A stretch of DNA of 27,927 bases from Echinostoma caproni. Its lineage: Eukaryota; Platyhelminthes; Trematoda; Plagiorchiida; Echinostomatidae. Location: NCBI GenBank assembly GCA_900618425.1, contig UZAN01046185.1, positions 287 to 28,213 of the forward strand, written 5' to 3'. The position numbers were made by a program, and so were the translations under genes. This document shows positions 1 through 10,425 of the stretch, piece after piece. The notes below the pieces were generated by a model, which made no database searches, had not been told where the DNA came from, and was given only the letters and a program-made list of their open reading frames with translations. The first letter of the stretch is position 1. Each line of letters opens with the position of its first letter.

Positions 1-640
1 TGCATTGATCTGTGATTTCTGTGAATTCGCATCGGGCGGTCGAGCTATGACAAAATTGTCCAGATCTGGAAAGAACCTTCTCCCGATATGAACATGAATG
101 AAGGCAAGTTTAATTCTCATGTGCACAGAGAACATATTCTTCCATTTTGAAGAAAGTCACTTTCACCAAGGTAATGGTGCAGCTTCGAGAAGTCTCTTGT
201 CCCGCGTTGTGGCAGATATATTTATGATAAGCCTAGAGCGGTAAAAAAGCGAAAAAATCATCAAACTTCGTCTGTAAAAATGGTAAGATGACGATATTTT
301 ACTCGTAACAGATTCAAAAACGAAAGCATTGGTTTTATTCCATAACCTGACTAACGCTCATCGGAATATAAAGCTAACCATGGGGCACGAAGAATTTGAT
401 ATCCTGTACTTCCTGGATGTAAAATTGCAATGGTGAACTGATGGAAGCCTTGATCCATCTGTTCATCAAAAATACACATGGACGGGTTAATATCTGCACT
501 TTACCAACTTTATCTCGATTCAATACAAACGAGAGCTAGTTAGGACACTTCATGCTCATGCAAGAAGAGTTTGTACACATGAGAACCTGGCAGACAAAAA
601 GAGAAAACAATAAAACTCTGTAGAACAACAGGTACCCGAG
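1..640 (+). pseudogene. Penelope-like reverse transcriptase remnant
   Basis: One reading frame (codons starting at 116, 281, 410 and so on) can be followed through roughly 116-613 and is interrupted by stops rather than indels. Positions 170-232 translate to a block ending SRVVADIFM, which matches the P-L-S-P-V-L-A-D-I-F-M palm motif of this RT family. At 281-301 comes W-stop-D-D-D-I-L-L, in the place of the catalytic Y-V-D-D box: the first catalytic residues are replaced by a TAA and an Asp. At 386-427 the frame gives E-E-F-D-I-L-Y-FLDVKL, the post-palm block with the invariant FLDV. At 464-613 come YTWTG, then QYKRELVRTLHAHARRVC, the strongly conserved C-terminal part of the RT. Decay mainly by substitution suggests neutral ageing in place. 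The product would be non-functional. Confidence 0.8.
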
Positions 641-689
641 CTAGTTCGTACAAAAGCATAGCATTGAAAGTCTGAAGTTAAAGTGACCG

Positions 690-1230
690 ATATCCATACA
701 GAAATACAAGATTATTCTGCAACTACCTTTCAAGGGTGTTGGCATGAGTAGAACGTCGCCTGAGTCCGTCTATCAAGCAGACAATTCAACGCAGTCGGAC
801 CAGATTTTATCTATAAATGCGTCAGAATACCGACTCATACAGTCAAACAATCGTTTTTACAGTATGTTAGATCCCATCAATTGTACCATTTCGTCTGTAG
901 GTGCTCGGTCACCTAATTGGACAAAACCGAGTGGCAGGTAATAAACAGAGTAGACAATCCCATTCCTATGTGGGTTGATAAATTGGTTGGACGAATCACG
1001 CCCGAAACTGCAAAGATCAAAGGTTAACCTAACACCTCACAATACCAGCGGCATCGATCGATCGTCAACTGTTAGAGACTGGACATCAAGTAAACGTGAC
1101 CACAGCATTCCAAATTGTCTTTTATAACGCTGGGCAGGTTGAGCACGTCGATGCCATTTTGGATTGAGTGTGAGTTGCGTGCTTTTTGATTTAGGGTCTT
1201 GTTGTTTTTTTGAAAACTCCCCTTCCATGG
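690..1230 (+). pseudogene. Penelope-like endonuclease (GIY-YIG type) remnant
   Basis: After a short linker, the frame at about 702-941 gives L-P-F-K-G, which is the conserved entry to the C-terminal domain of Penelope-like proteins. At about 885-935 comes a Cys followed by S-V-G-A-R-S-P-N-W-T, a degraded counterpart of the C-x-C-x-x-Y-I-G-x-T block. At 956-1000 I-P-M-W-V-D-K-L follows in a third register. The frame starting at 1048 gives L-L-E-T-G-H-Q-V-N-V-T-T-A-F-Q-I-V-F, matching the H-L-x-x-T-G-H-x-V block, and the frame ends with L-K-T-P-L-P-W (to 1230), the typical terminus. In the family this domain nicks target DNA to prime reverse transcription. At least three stops (TGA, TGA, TAG between 1159 and 1200) and two frame changes break it. 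Confidence 0.75.
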
Positions 1231-4170
1231 AGAACCTGTTGTTCGAAGGGTCTCCTACGTGTGCATTGAGAGCGTCTGTGCTAGGCCGCGTTTACCAGTT
1301 GGTTCGACATCTGAAACAGGGTTTCGTTAGAGGCATTCGGACAGCGCTGTTGGCACCACAAACTCGGATCGCGTTACCCGAAGTCAACCTCATGCCGTGT
1401 ATTACGAATCGGTGGCATCGGTGGATTAAATGCTGCATATTGCACGTTATCATGTGAAATGTCAATTGCTTCAGTTTGCAGAGATAGTTGTTTTAAAATC
1501 ATTGAGAACCTGATCTGTGCAAGCAGAAAGAGATTTTGGTAACTCTAGCCCTATCTTGGTAGAAAGACGGACAAATGTACCACCAACACCACCATTCGTG
1601 ATAACAGTTACTTGTTACGTTTTATCATATTTTCAACTGTGGTATGCACTTGAACAGAAGCAGCGAGATTTTTACAGATATAAATTGTTCAACACGGTGC
1701 TGCTGATTTTTAATTATTGTGAGATGTTATCCCTCACATTTGATGTGCTGGTTCCGATCGCTTTTGGGTAATTTTTATCTATCTATCTTTTTTATTGACT
1801 AAGATAATTTTATAAAAATATCATGAATGTAAAGACTGTTGGTCCAACAAATGGACTATGTTTTTGTCCAATTTCTCCCACAACACACAACGTGGTCAAA
1901 TAAATCTCTGTGCAAAACATTTACACTTCTCCGCCTGGAAGATTATCGTTGAGTTGAATGCAAAAAATGCCGTCTTTGTATGTGTTTATTTGACCTGTAT
2001 GAGCGCGAGAGGCAGTCCTGTTGACAGAGGATTAGATCATGGTTGCCAATCCGGTCATCCGAGTAGCGCCAGTCCACTCGCTCCCAGAGTGTGAAGTTGA
2101 TGGAGATTACCAGTGAGGATTATCTGGATGACCGAGTGAACGGGGTCAGTTCGTTCAGTCTGACCAGCTAAATTTCACATGCAACTTTGCCAAAACTTGT
2201 CTTGATCCCTTGTGATCAATATGAACCGGAACACCGAAACGCTACTCGGGACACTGAGTTGAGACGAGAAAGAGGTAAAACAATTCACCGCAATTGATAA
2301 CGGTCATTTCTGGAACACATGTAAAACGAAATATATTTCAATATTTCGCTTAGCCATATTGTTCCAAGATCTCCTGCTTGCAAAATAATCGTTTGTGAGT
2401 GATTGCTTGAATTTATTTTAATAATGTCAATACGGTGTTATCGTGAAGCACTGCGAAATGAACCTTACTTACTCTGACGATAAAGCTTCGGTTTTAATTG
2501 TCTATTAAATTTCATCTTACTTACAACCGTACTGCGTTCGAAAAAAACGTGACCTAGGGTCGTGCTCATGGTGTGTCGTCTGAACTGCGTGAATTTTGAC
2601 TTTAAATTCACATTAGGATGTTCACCATGTAATAGACGGATTCTTAATCGACAGAGCATCCGTAAATTTTCCATATGAGTTGATCAGGTACTGAGTGAAC
2701 AACATCTTGTGGGGTCCAACACCGAGTATAGAAAGCCGCGGATTGGTCCAATCGATTGACTGCGAGCAGCTTTCCACAATGTTGGCTGCACACTGGGTTC
2801 CTACGGTATACTATAGAGCTTAGTTACAAGTGATTCAATTCAAGAAAGATCCCATAAAGCACTATCTGATTCTGACCGTGAAACAAACTGGCAAGTTCTG
2901 CTGCCTCATTCTGTGTTTTCCTTTTATCTGCTCAAATGGAACTAAGTGGAATCGGAGCAAGAGGAGGGCAGTATCGGATACGGTTTCTAAACACCACCTC
3001 GCTCGCTCGAATATGGGAGCAATCAAGACAATTACGGGTGTGTTGGCACCCGGTTGAAACTAATCACTAAGGGGGGAGGGGGATGCGGTAAACGCCTTTC
3101 GTCACATTTATGCAGTCCTATATAGGTAGTCGAAATAGGCAAGTACTACATTCTAGCCTCAGCCGAACCTGTGAGCAATCGCATCTACGACCCCTCCCGC
3201 TCCCGCACCATCACGTATGTGTGCTCAAACGCATGTGTTCAACCATTTAAACTTGTCACCGTTTGATCAATTTCAAACACCCGCACATTAGATCGGAAGT
3301 GCACCGTGAAGATTGTAACCTGTCATTTCCCTTCTGATGTTATTAGACATCCTTAATAATACACAAGAGCAGTGAAAGATTTGATTTCATTAGCCGGTGA
3401 CATATTTTGACATATTTTACAGTGATCGTTTTCTGTGAACATTTCACACACATACACACTCAAAAGTAAACACACGGACCAAATGCATTTGTAGTGTACA
3501 ACTGATTTAAATGCCATTTCAGAAGAGAACTTGTTCAAATTGGTCAATGAATATTCAGCCACTACTCAAATCCCCCGAACTATTTTCTAACACACATTTC
3601 AGTGTCTCTTTTTTGACGGCTACTGAGATATGCTCCTTTGATGCTGTTCACTGTTTTTAAATTTGATTAGGGCGATATTACACAATCTAAAGTCTAAATT
3701 TAATGTTTTTGGGGGCCCAGTTCGAAGCAGATATCAGTTACCATGTGGATGCCCTTGTGGAGATCAGTAAAAATTGGAGCTAACCAGCATGTTCATTTTC
3801 TTCATGTAGTAATGTATAAAAGCATTTATATTGTGCTTTTATATCTAGACAAAAACACGGCGCAGATATTTAATCAATGCCCCGGGATACACGTTTTAGG
3901 GCATTTGAAATAAGTGCAAGCCGCTTATCGAGGAGATCTCCTATTTTGTAGGATAACAAAAATCTGACTTGCCGACCATTTGAGCATGTTCGTATGTGGA
4001 TTTTGTTACGAGATGAAATACGCAATGAGTAAGTCTTTACATCTTATTACAAAGCACATTCTATGCGCCGCCCGACCATGTTACATCCTTGCTTTTGTTT
4101 TTTTTCGTTTTACATGAATCGGCTGATTTGCATGTTGTTCAGAAAGCGGACGTTTTGATTTGAGAACAAC
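1231..4170. other. No recognisable gene (1231-4170)
   Basis: Only short open frames occur on both strands (longest about 97 codons at 1164-1457, which begins inside the Penelope-like relic). None shows a motif, codon bias or homologue that I recognise. Some of 1231-1450 may still be untranslated 3' sequence of the Penelope-like element. The rest looks like unique intergenic or intronic DNA. Confidence 0.5.
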
Positions 4171-4178
4171 TCTCTCGT

Positions 4179-4209
4179 TATATATGTATATATATATTTA
4201 TGTATATAA
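4179..4209. repeat. AT-rich TA dinucleotide repeat
   Basis: An imperfect run of TA dinucleotides, broken by single G and TT interruptions, is followed at once by a T-rich stretch ending in CAG. It is a simple repeat, and I infer no function. Confidence 0.8.
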
Positions 4210-6874
4210 CTTTACTTTTTTTCAGATGCATGCATAACTCACAGAAGACATACTCGAAGCAAACAACGATCACAACATTAGTCAACTGTTTTTCATGTCC
4301 CATGCCGGAACTGAGTTTGATGAAGAGTAGCCGGGAAGTGTGGATGTTGCGAACTGTGATGCTAAAACTGCTTGCGTTTGTGGAACTTCCGAACACGAAA
4401 ACATTGAAAATCAAGAAATATTGACAGGGAATCAGATGAGACAAGAGGGTGGTAGGGATGAAAGAAACTGGGACGCCTCTCGTGTGGTGAATACTTTGAA
4501 TCTGTCAGTCCTTCACAAATTCTAAATTTGTGGCTGTAAAAATTAGTTATTTAACAGTAAACTTTATGTTGTTATATGGGTTTCGAATTATGAGAGATAA
4601 TGCCGTGGTAAAGGTTATTTATTTCACAAGGTATTTCATCGTATACAAAGAGTGAATGAAGTATGAACTAAATTGTAGCGAAACACTGTACTTTTGTTTC
4701 GAACTAGTTGGGTTTCATCGATAGCAATGTGAATTCAACGAGTAAATGTGGATCGTGTATCCGGGACCTCACAGGTCGAAAACGTGCGTACTATTCATTG
4801 GAACATCACCGGGCAATCGATCACTCTGTCTAATTTTGTCCATACAGAATGTATCACTTTAATATTGAAAAACTCTTTTCTAGGATCTGACTTCCGTTAT
4901 ACCACAAAGTAGTAAAGAAAATGAATAAAATCCTCTATCACTTTGTTGGAAATTGCAACTTTTCCAAATAACTTATTACTTATGAGGTTGAAATGTGAAA
5001 TAAATCACGTGAATCTACGAGATAGGGATTTATTGCATTTATGCTATGCGATAAAACACGAGTGAAAAAATGCTCAACAACGCGTTCATTTGAATGAGGT
5101 CCCGTAAAGCATAATAAGAAACAGGTCGCTTACAATTGCCGGTATTTATATCATCCCATAACAACAAATACTCACAATCTTGTCATAAAAGGAAATCACA
5201 AGTTGCTGGTTCAGATCGCAACGAGTAAGGTATGTGACCTTAAAATTGATTTCAATGGCAGATGTTTGTACGCGTACTGGCGAATCTGAAATGCGTCAAG
5301 ACAGCTTAAGCTCTTACGTAACTGTTTCTTGAGCATAAACAAGGCAATGTGGGTATTCCAACGCTTACTGCCCTGAAAACGTCATTTGCATGCATTGTTC
5401 ACTCTGAATGCTCACTCTGAATGTTTTTGCTATAGAATCGATTGTTTCCATCAAATCCTTTTGGGTGTTTTTAAACTCAGTGAAATGCTAACAGACTGCT
5501 AGTGTTGGTGAACACATTTTCCGATCCGCATCGATTTGTCTTTCATCAAATTTGACCGACAACAAATAGAATTATCAGTGCAGACAAAAACAACAGTTTG
5601 TGTTTGCGTTTTCCTTTCCCGTCAAAATGATCATCGGACCACTGGGAGCAAGAACAATTCAGTAGTCTCGTACGTGTGTTTTAGCATTTACCGATCTCAT
5701 TTTCTTTTTCAACGGAGGCTTGGACACCGAAGTAGAGTTAGCAGCAGTAGTATGGTGATTTGATGGAAAAACAGTTTACGTTTTTTTTAGTCAACTATCA
5801 TCACAGGCACAAATACTATCAAAACAGATTGCTTTCCGATCCCCCTTCCCAGCCCGGGCACAGTTCTACCCGACGAGTTTACCACTTCCTCCAATTAAAA
5901 TTCGGCAGCAGAATAATCAACAACCAAACATGGTGCTACGCACACCACGTCAAGGCGAGGTTCAAAGTAATCGTTGGCCATTCGACAGCTAGTAGGCATT
6001 TTACCACCCGCAATTTGCCGGGAAAACAAAATTGATTTCAATTGCCAGCGCAACTCGTGTAACATCAGGATCGATTGCGCAACAAATTTCCCACCGACAT
6101 TCAGTGTAAAGTGTGACAGTTTGTTGGGTTGCAAGAGCCACAAAAACACGATCATCGACTTTCAGTGTTTTTCACACTCAGTGGTAACATCTGTTTTTTC
6201 TTTTCCAGTGGATGACATGAGATCATCTGCTGCCAATTGTGTCTCATTTGTTTTGCCACCCCAGGGTGGGCGCCAGTTTTGATTGGTAATTGTGATTGAT
6301 TGGGATCACGGTTGCTGTGGTTTGCAGGTTGTGCCTAAAACGATATCTTATTTTTGGAAGATAATCTCTGCGTAACTGGTAAAATGTTTTCGAAGACCAG
6401 AGGATGGCGGAGCGGGGGGAAATTAAACGATGAACAGCTGTCAGTTACATCAAATAGAGGGCCGGATGAAGTTCGATAAGACGAATTACCACAGAGATGA
6501 AAGAAACACACTCTGTTACATTTGTTATCATGTATCATTTCCTCAATGTTGCCTGTGGGACAGCTAACCGACAGCAGGAGTGTTCATTTAAAGTTCCATA
6601 ACATTTCGAAACAAAACAATTCAAAACCTTCGTCATTTCGATCGTCATGATGATATCAGCAACGGTCAAATAAACAAAGAGGTTACCAGATTCGTATTGA
6701 AAATTAAATCGATATTCTCTGGGATCAAAATCTGCATGCTGCTCTTCATGCACACACTTTATCCAACTTCACATTAGCACCTGTATGCTTCATGTTGGCA
6801 TGGTGAAACGAATACTTCTGACAGTGTTACCTGAAAATCCTGTCATTTTTTCCTTGTGCACAACACCTAGTACC
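4210..6874. other. No recognisable gene (4210-6874)
   Basis: Open frames are all about 100 codons or shorter and overlap on opposite strands, as expected by chance. The only internal structure noted is a 12-13 bp tandem duplication at 5399-5423. No retroelement motif was found by reading translations in this stretch. Confidence 0.45.
5399..5423 (+). repeat. Two-copy tandem duplication of TCACTCTGAATG
   Basis: The 12-mer TCACTCTGAATG occurs at 5399-5410 and again at 5412-5423, separated by one C. It is a small replication-slippage type duplication with no evident role. Confidence 0.85.
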
Positions 6875-6910
6875 CCCGCCGCCCNCCCCCCCCCCCCCCC
6901 CCCCCCCCCC
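6875..6910. repeat. Poly-C tract with ambiguous base
   Basis: A C-rich tract includes an N at 6885 followed by 25 uninterrupted C residues (6886-6910). Such tracts are prone to sequencing and assembly error, so its length should not be trusted. It marks no gene. Confidence 0.9.
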
Positions 6911-7369
6911 AGTTATTATCCAGAGGGATATAACCGTTGCTAAACAATTATCAAATAGGGTATTATGTAAGGTATTCGTAGCTATTAATTCAACACAATT
7001 ATTTACAACCCCTGATTAGTTTAGGTCACATTCTTTGTTATTTTGGATAGTACTCCAATGAGTATCATTCTTATTATTATTGGGAATTCAAACAAAAACA
7101 TTTAGGCTAATCTGAAACGCAGCATTTCGGCATAATGCACCTATCGATAGTGTTCTACTGTCAAGTTACGAGAGCGTTCAGTTATTAAATTTCAATGCAT
7201 CTTTTTCCTTGGGATCAGGTACACATTTTCGGTCATTTTTATCCAGGTGTTTCTATTGAACATTTCCTGGATGCAGGCCAAATCATTGCTTTGACTCTAC
7301 GGAACTGTCATCGGCGTTTGATCAAATAAACTGTTCTTATATACGATGAAAATCACTGCGATGACTAAC
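6911..7369. other. No recognisable gene (6911-7369)
   Basis: AT-rich sequence with no open frame above background and no motif that I recognise, between the C-tract and the first tRNA-headed element. Confidence 0.45.
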
Positions 7370-7618
7370 AACGAGTACTGGACCACTATTGTTCTCGTCC
7401 TCTTCGGGGACTCCCCAACAGTGAGCGGTGGTGGCCCGGTGGTAACATCACCAAATGATCACCCCGGGGATGTGTGTGTGTTCGAATCCCACCACCACCA
7501 CCTAAATTTCCCCATTGTATGTTGCATGGCAACCCTTTGATTAGCCACTTTCTCCTTTTTGAATGTTACATCTTTTTATATTCTGTAAAAGAAAGTAAAG
7601 TGAAAAAGAAAAAGAAAC
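7370..7618 (+). mobile_element. tRNA-derived short element with A-rich tail (SINE-like)
   Basis: Positions 7427-7499 can be laid out as a tRNA-like head. GGTGGTG at 7427-7433 pairs fully with CACCACC at 7493-7499. A T-arm at 7476-7492 has the loop TTCGAAT and four of five stem pairs. The B-box GTTCGAATCC is essentially canonical, and TGGCCCGGTGGTAAC at 7432-7446 resembles an A box. The 42-nt spacing between acceptor strand and T-arm is right for a tRNA, but the D and anticodon arms do not fold well, so this is a tRNA-derived head and not a working tRNA. An A-rich tail (AAAGAAAG to GAAAAAGAAAAAGAAA, about 7587-7616) fits a SINE 3' end. No target-site duplication was identified, so the boundaries are approximate. 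The trinucleotide character of the pairing region makes chance pairing easier. Confidence 0.45.
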
Positions 7619-7631
7619 TGTGTGCATTGTG

Positions 7632-7659
7632 TTATTATTAATTAATTAATTATTAATTG
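7632..7659. repeat. TTAA/ATTA simple repeat
   Basis: A short run of ATTA/TTAA units directly follows the A-rich tail of the preceding SINE-like element, possibly part of its tail or an insertion hot spot. Confidence 0.7.
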
Positions 7660-7687
7660 ATTGAGTCATTAGCTCAAAGTGAGTGCC

Positions 7688-7920
7688 ATTGAACATGCAG
7701 CTCAGCGGTGAGGATTTCGACTCCCAATCAGAGGGGTTATGGCTCAAGTTTCGGCAGAGGTGTAAATACTCCTGTCGAATCCCAATGGGGACGAAACAAC
7801 TGTTCAGTGATGTACTTTACCGATTCCTGTTGAATATAAATACATTTAACTCATGGGGAACTAGTGAGCTCCCAAGGAGTGAAAACCACACAGAAGTATA
7901 TTATCGGTTCGTGTGAACAA
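7688..7920 (+). mobile_element. tRNA-headed short element carrying a hammerhead fold
   Basis: The element starts with a tRNA-like head. GCAGCTCAGCGGTGAGG (about 7698-7713) has the form of an RNA polymerase III A box, CGACTCCCAATCAGAG lies where the anticodon arm would be, and GGCTCAAGTTTC (7741-7752) is a degraded B box. The segment CGGCAGA (7752-7758) also occurs at the same place in the 16.7-kb element. A hammerhead fold begins about 15 nt after the B box. This order (pol III head, then ribozyme) matches the hammerhead-bearing SINE-like repeats known from schistosomes. The 3' end is not defined, and I stopped near 7920 only because the downstream sequence has no repeat-like character. The copy is old and diverged. 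Confidence 0.5.
7766..7810 (+). ncRNA. Degenerate hammerhead ribozyme
   Basis: The core order is stem I, C-T-G-x-x-G-A, stem II, GAAA, helix III, cleavage site, stem I. The first box is CTGTCGA (7772-7778), which keeps C3, U4, G5, G8 and A9 but has A6 changed to U. Stem II is TCCC/GGGA (7780-7783 with 7788-7791) with loop AATG, and the 10.1-11.1 position is an A/C mismatch. GAAA is intact (7793-7796). Helix III is ACAACTGT (7796-7803), near-palindromic with one A/C mismatch. The cleavage-site nucleotide would be U (7804). Stem I pairs 7767-7770 with 7806-7809, with a C/C mismatch at its base. The A6U change should impair cleavage. The match to the 27.9-kb copy across GAAACAACTGTTCAGTG (15 of 17) supports homology over chance. 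Confidence 0.55.
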
Positions 7921-8772
7921 CTCAAGCATGATATTCTGGAAATATATTTGTTTCATTTTCTAGCAATTTGAAAGGACATATTTGGGGTTTTTTCTTCGAT
8001 TCATTGAAAGTTAGTTGAAATGTTTCATTTCTTTTTCGTTATTTGTTGTTCCGATCCCGTTAAAATGAACAGTGCTGAGAGTTTTATCAACTATTGCAAA
8101 CAGCCACAAGTAAGAAGGGAACGACCCTTTTGTTGTTGAATGTAAGACTTGATATGAAAGTGATTCAGTTGGTATAGGTTGCGAGAAAGCTTACAGCCAT
8201 TTGTGACAAATTCAAAACATAGGTGTGATTTACCTGCCTTTGTAGATGTTGTTTAGGGCTGAATCAGAGGTAAATTACGAAGAAATTTAAAGGATAACAA
8301 GTACAGAGGGGTCGCTTAAAAATATTAGTTGAAAAATCGGTTAGCCAAGATCAAACGAAGTGGGATTTAGATCTGCGCTAGGTAGCTATTGCTTAGGGAG
8401 TTGAATGTCAGTTACCAAATCCGGACTTTCCTCCAAAACCACTGACTAAACTGAACAAGTATGTTTCCAGTAACGAGAAAAGAAACTGCTTTCCCCTGTT
8501 GGTAGATTCTCTGAAGGGTATAAAACAAATGATAAGTAAAATTGATTCATGTTACCCATTAACCGAAATTGTCATCACAGGAGATGATTGTTATAATGTA
8601 GTTCAGGTAGGATGTTTCCTAGAGATAAGGGTTTATTTGTATAGACAGAAAAATAATTCATAATTGCAGAAAATTGTTTGTCAGAGAACAAATCCCCTCT
8701 TTTTGTTCCACCTTGTGAAACATTTGTATGCTCCTATTTTTATCCAATTCTACAGAATTTGATCGTAGACTG
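7921..8772. other. No recognisable gene (7921-8772)
   Basis: No open frame or motif stands out. The part just below 8773 may still hold eroded sequence of the minus-strand integrase relic, since a K-x-G-like continuation appears in shifted frames. Confidence 0.4.
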
Positions 8773-9069
8773 TTAATGTTTAAGATGCGCAGTCGCAGGG
8801 CGAAAGTGGATATCTGCACACTTCCTATGTAACAATGTCTGAGTTTCCTGTCGTAAGAAGCGCCAAGGGACTCTCCAATGGACCGCTTCATAAAGTCCAA
8901 ATAATTTGTTGTTTGTTCCCGTTGATGAGGTTGGTGGAATCACAGATGGTAATGGCTGACTGCTGGAAAAAAGCTCGTCTATTCGCTTTGAGTTTTCTAA
9001 CGAAGCATGACAAATGCATTTTCTTACAGAATCGATCGCTTCGGCAGAAAGAAAAGCAACAAAGACCAT
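8773..9069 (-). pseudogene. Probable Ty3/gypsy integrase zinc-finger remnant
   Basis: A 98-codon open frame on the minus strand has the layout seen just before and across the integrase zinc-binding domain of Ty3/gypsy elements: a helix-rich linker, then N-K-L-F-G-L-Y-E-A-V, then V-P-W-R-F-L-R-Q-E-T-Q-T-LLH and, six residues later, H-F with a following T and L. In the family this reads V-P-x-x-L-R-x-E-x-L-x-L-L-H...H-x-G-x-x-K-T and supplies the two His of the HHCC finger. The G-x-x-K-T part has decayed to R-P-A-T, and the CxxC part is not in this frame, although N-V-S-Q-G-G-T-K in a shifted frame could be its residue. No RT or RNase H is attached. The assignment is by motif reading only and could be wrong. 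Confidence 0.42.
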
Positions 9070-9570
9070 CGACGATCAACTGAGTTTTATTCAGAACAGC
9101 TATGGAAAATTGAATTCCGCTGTTATTTTAAACACTGAAATCAAGGTTTTTTGTCCATGATGATGTGATAATTGGGTTTGCGTTACGCTCATTTGCATCA
9201 GTATTTGGAATAGATAGGAAAAGATGTCCGGAATATGGATTCATTTTATCCGAAGACTGCTTGAAAAATTCGTCCTACAAATGGTGATACCTATCATGCG
9301 TACAGATTCCAATACAGGACAGATTCAACAATATTGCAGATTGTAAAAATATCTGATGAACAAGTGGAATTTCAGTCAAGCAGGTCAGAACGATCAGGTC
9401 AAATGGGAGAACGGAATTGCACGATCACTTGACCAGTAGAGCACTTTAATTTCAAGGAGATATGCGTATTGCACTGCTCAAGCGCGTTTTAGATTATGTA
9501 TTGAAGTTCAGCCATTTCATCTAGGGAGCTATCTCCGAAGCAAATCATCTTTTACCTACTCTATACATTA

Positions 9571-9593
9571 ATACACACACATATATATATAAA
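9571..9593. repeat. (CA)n(TA)n microsatellite
   Basis: ACACACAC followed by ATATATATAT makes a compound dinucleotide repeat. Confidence 0.85.
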
Positions 9594-10354
9594 TTTGTAA
9601 AACCATAACAAAAATCTATTAACTTTTCAAAAGTAATCTGTTGCGCGTAATCATGCGGAACTGATGTGAAACAATTTCATGTACAGACCGAAAAAAGTTG
9701 ATATTTTTTCAATCACGAGTGTTAATAACACATTTGAATTACTCACAATTGGCGGATTTTGGTTACATCTATCATAGAAAAATCAAATAAAATGAAATGA
9801 AATCTTATGGGCTGTAATGCGACACGAAACGAATGAAATCTGATAACGAAACCAAATACTTGCTGAAAGTGAATGGTTGACCGGGGTATCGAAGATCCTC
9901 TTAGAAGTACATACTGCGTAGCACTCGCTGATAGTGGTGATTCACAGATACAGCAATCTGTTGATTGCCCCCTTGATAATGTTCTCCATCAAATTGTAGT
10001 CTTTCAGAACCGAATCGACAACAAAATTTGTTTCCTGGTTCATTTTGGTTCGGGAACTAGTGATGCTCCCTAACAATTGTTTGATATCATCTCTTCGAGG
10101 TTGTTTGAGCTTGTAAGAGAGCATGGACGCATTCGGGAACCAACTGTTCACAAACTGAGCTCTTTTTGAGAGTTTTGAACAGGAAATCCTGGTGAGATAT
10201 CATGTTTACTGGGAAATCTCTCGTGCCACCTACGGGGAAATTAGGTAGAGGAAATTCTCGAATCTTATGGAAGATATTGAACAACTGATTTATCAGATTT
10301 TATCGGGATAAATTTTGTTGGTGGTAACTTTGCCTCGTAATGGTCTGTTTTTAT

Positions 10355-10425
10355 TTGGATTCATACAGTCCAGTTACCGAGCATTTCTTTTCTATAGCTG
10401 TACTCTGGGTTCAATTCCCGACTAG
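10355..10425 (+). other. Possible tRNA-derived fragment (B-box-like)
   Basis: GGGTTCAATTCCCGAC (10408-10423) is a good RNA polymerase III B box within a T-arm-like GGG/CCC context. The stretch GAGCATTTCTTTTC about 35 nt upstream could be a worn D-arm/anticodon region of a Lys-like tRNA. No A box, acceptor stem or tail could be demonstrated, so this may be chance or a fragment of an old SINE. Confidence 0.3.

Larger units (their letters stand above)
1..1230 (+). mobile_element. Decayed Penelope-like retroelement (RT plus endonuclease), 5' end outside window
   Basis: A Penelope-like element relic runs from the window edge to about 1230. Conceptual translation shows the usual order of the family: RT palm motifs, the FLDV block after the palm, the Y-K-R-E-L-V-R-T-L block, a linker, then the C-terminal endonuclease region ending in L-P-W. 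Penelope-like elements are known from flatworms and other animals and reverse-transcribe their RNA at a nicked target. This copy cannot be active: several in-frame stops and at least two frame changes occur, and the catalytic RT box is damaged. The upstream RT part lies outside the window. No terminal repeat could be delimited at the 3' side. Family assignment rests on motif order and spacing read by eye, and I am fairly sure of it. Confidence 0.8.

Noticed and set aside
2053..2136. Inverted repeat GGTCATCC / GGATGACC as transposon ends
   Set aside because: Only about 8-9 bp, close together, with no flanking duplication or transposase; expected by chance.
7427..7499. Functional tRNA gene
   Set aside because: Acceptor and T arms pair, but D and anticodon arms do not, and an A-rich tail follows, so a tRNA-derived SINE head is the better explanation.
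9942..10284. Two overlapping minus-strand frames, Lys/Arg-rich
   Set aside because: Tested against RT, integrase and Gag motif orders by eye; no consistent match.
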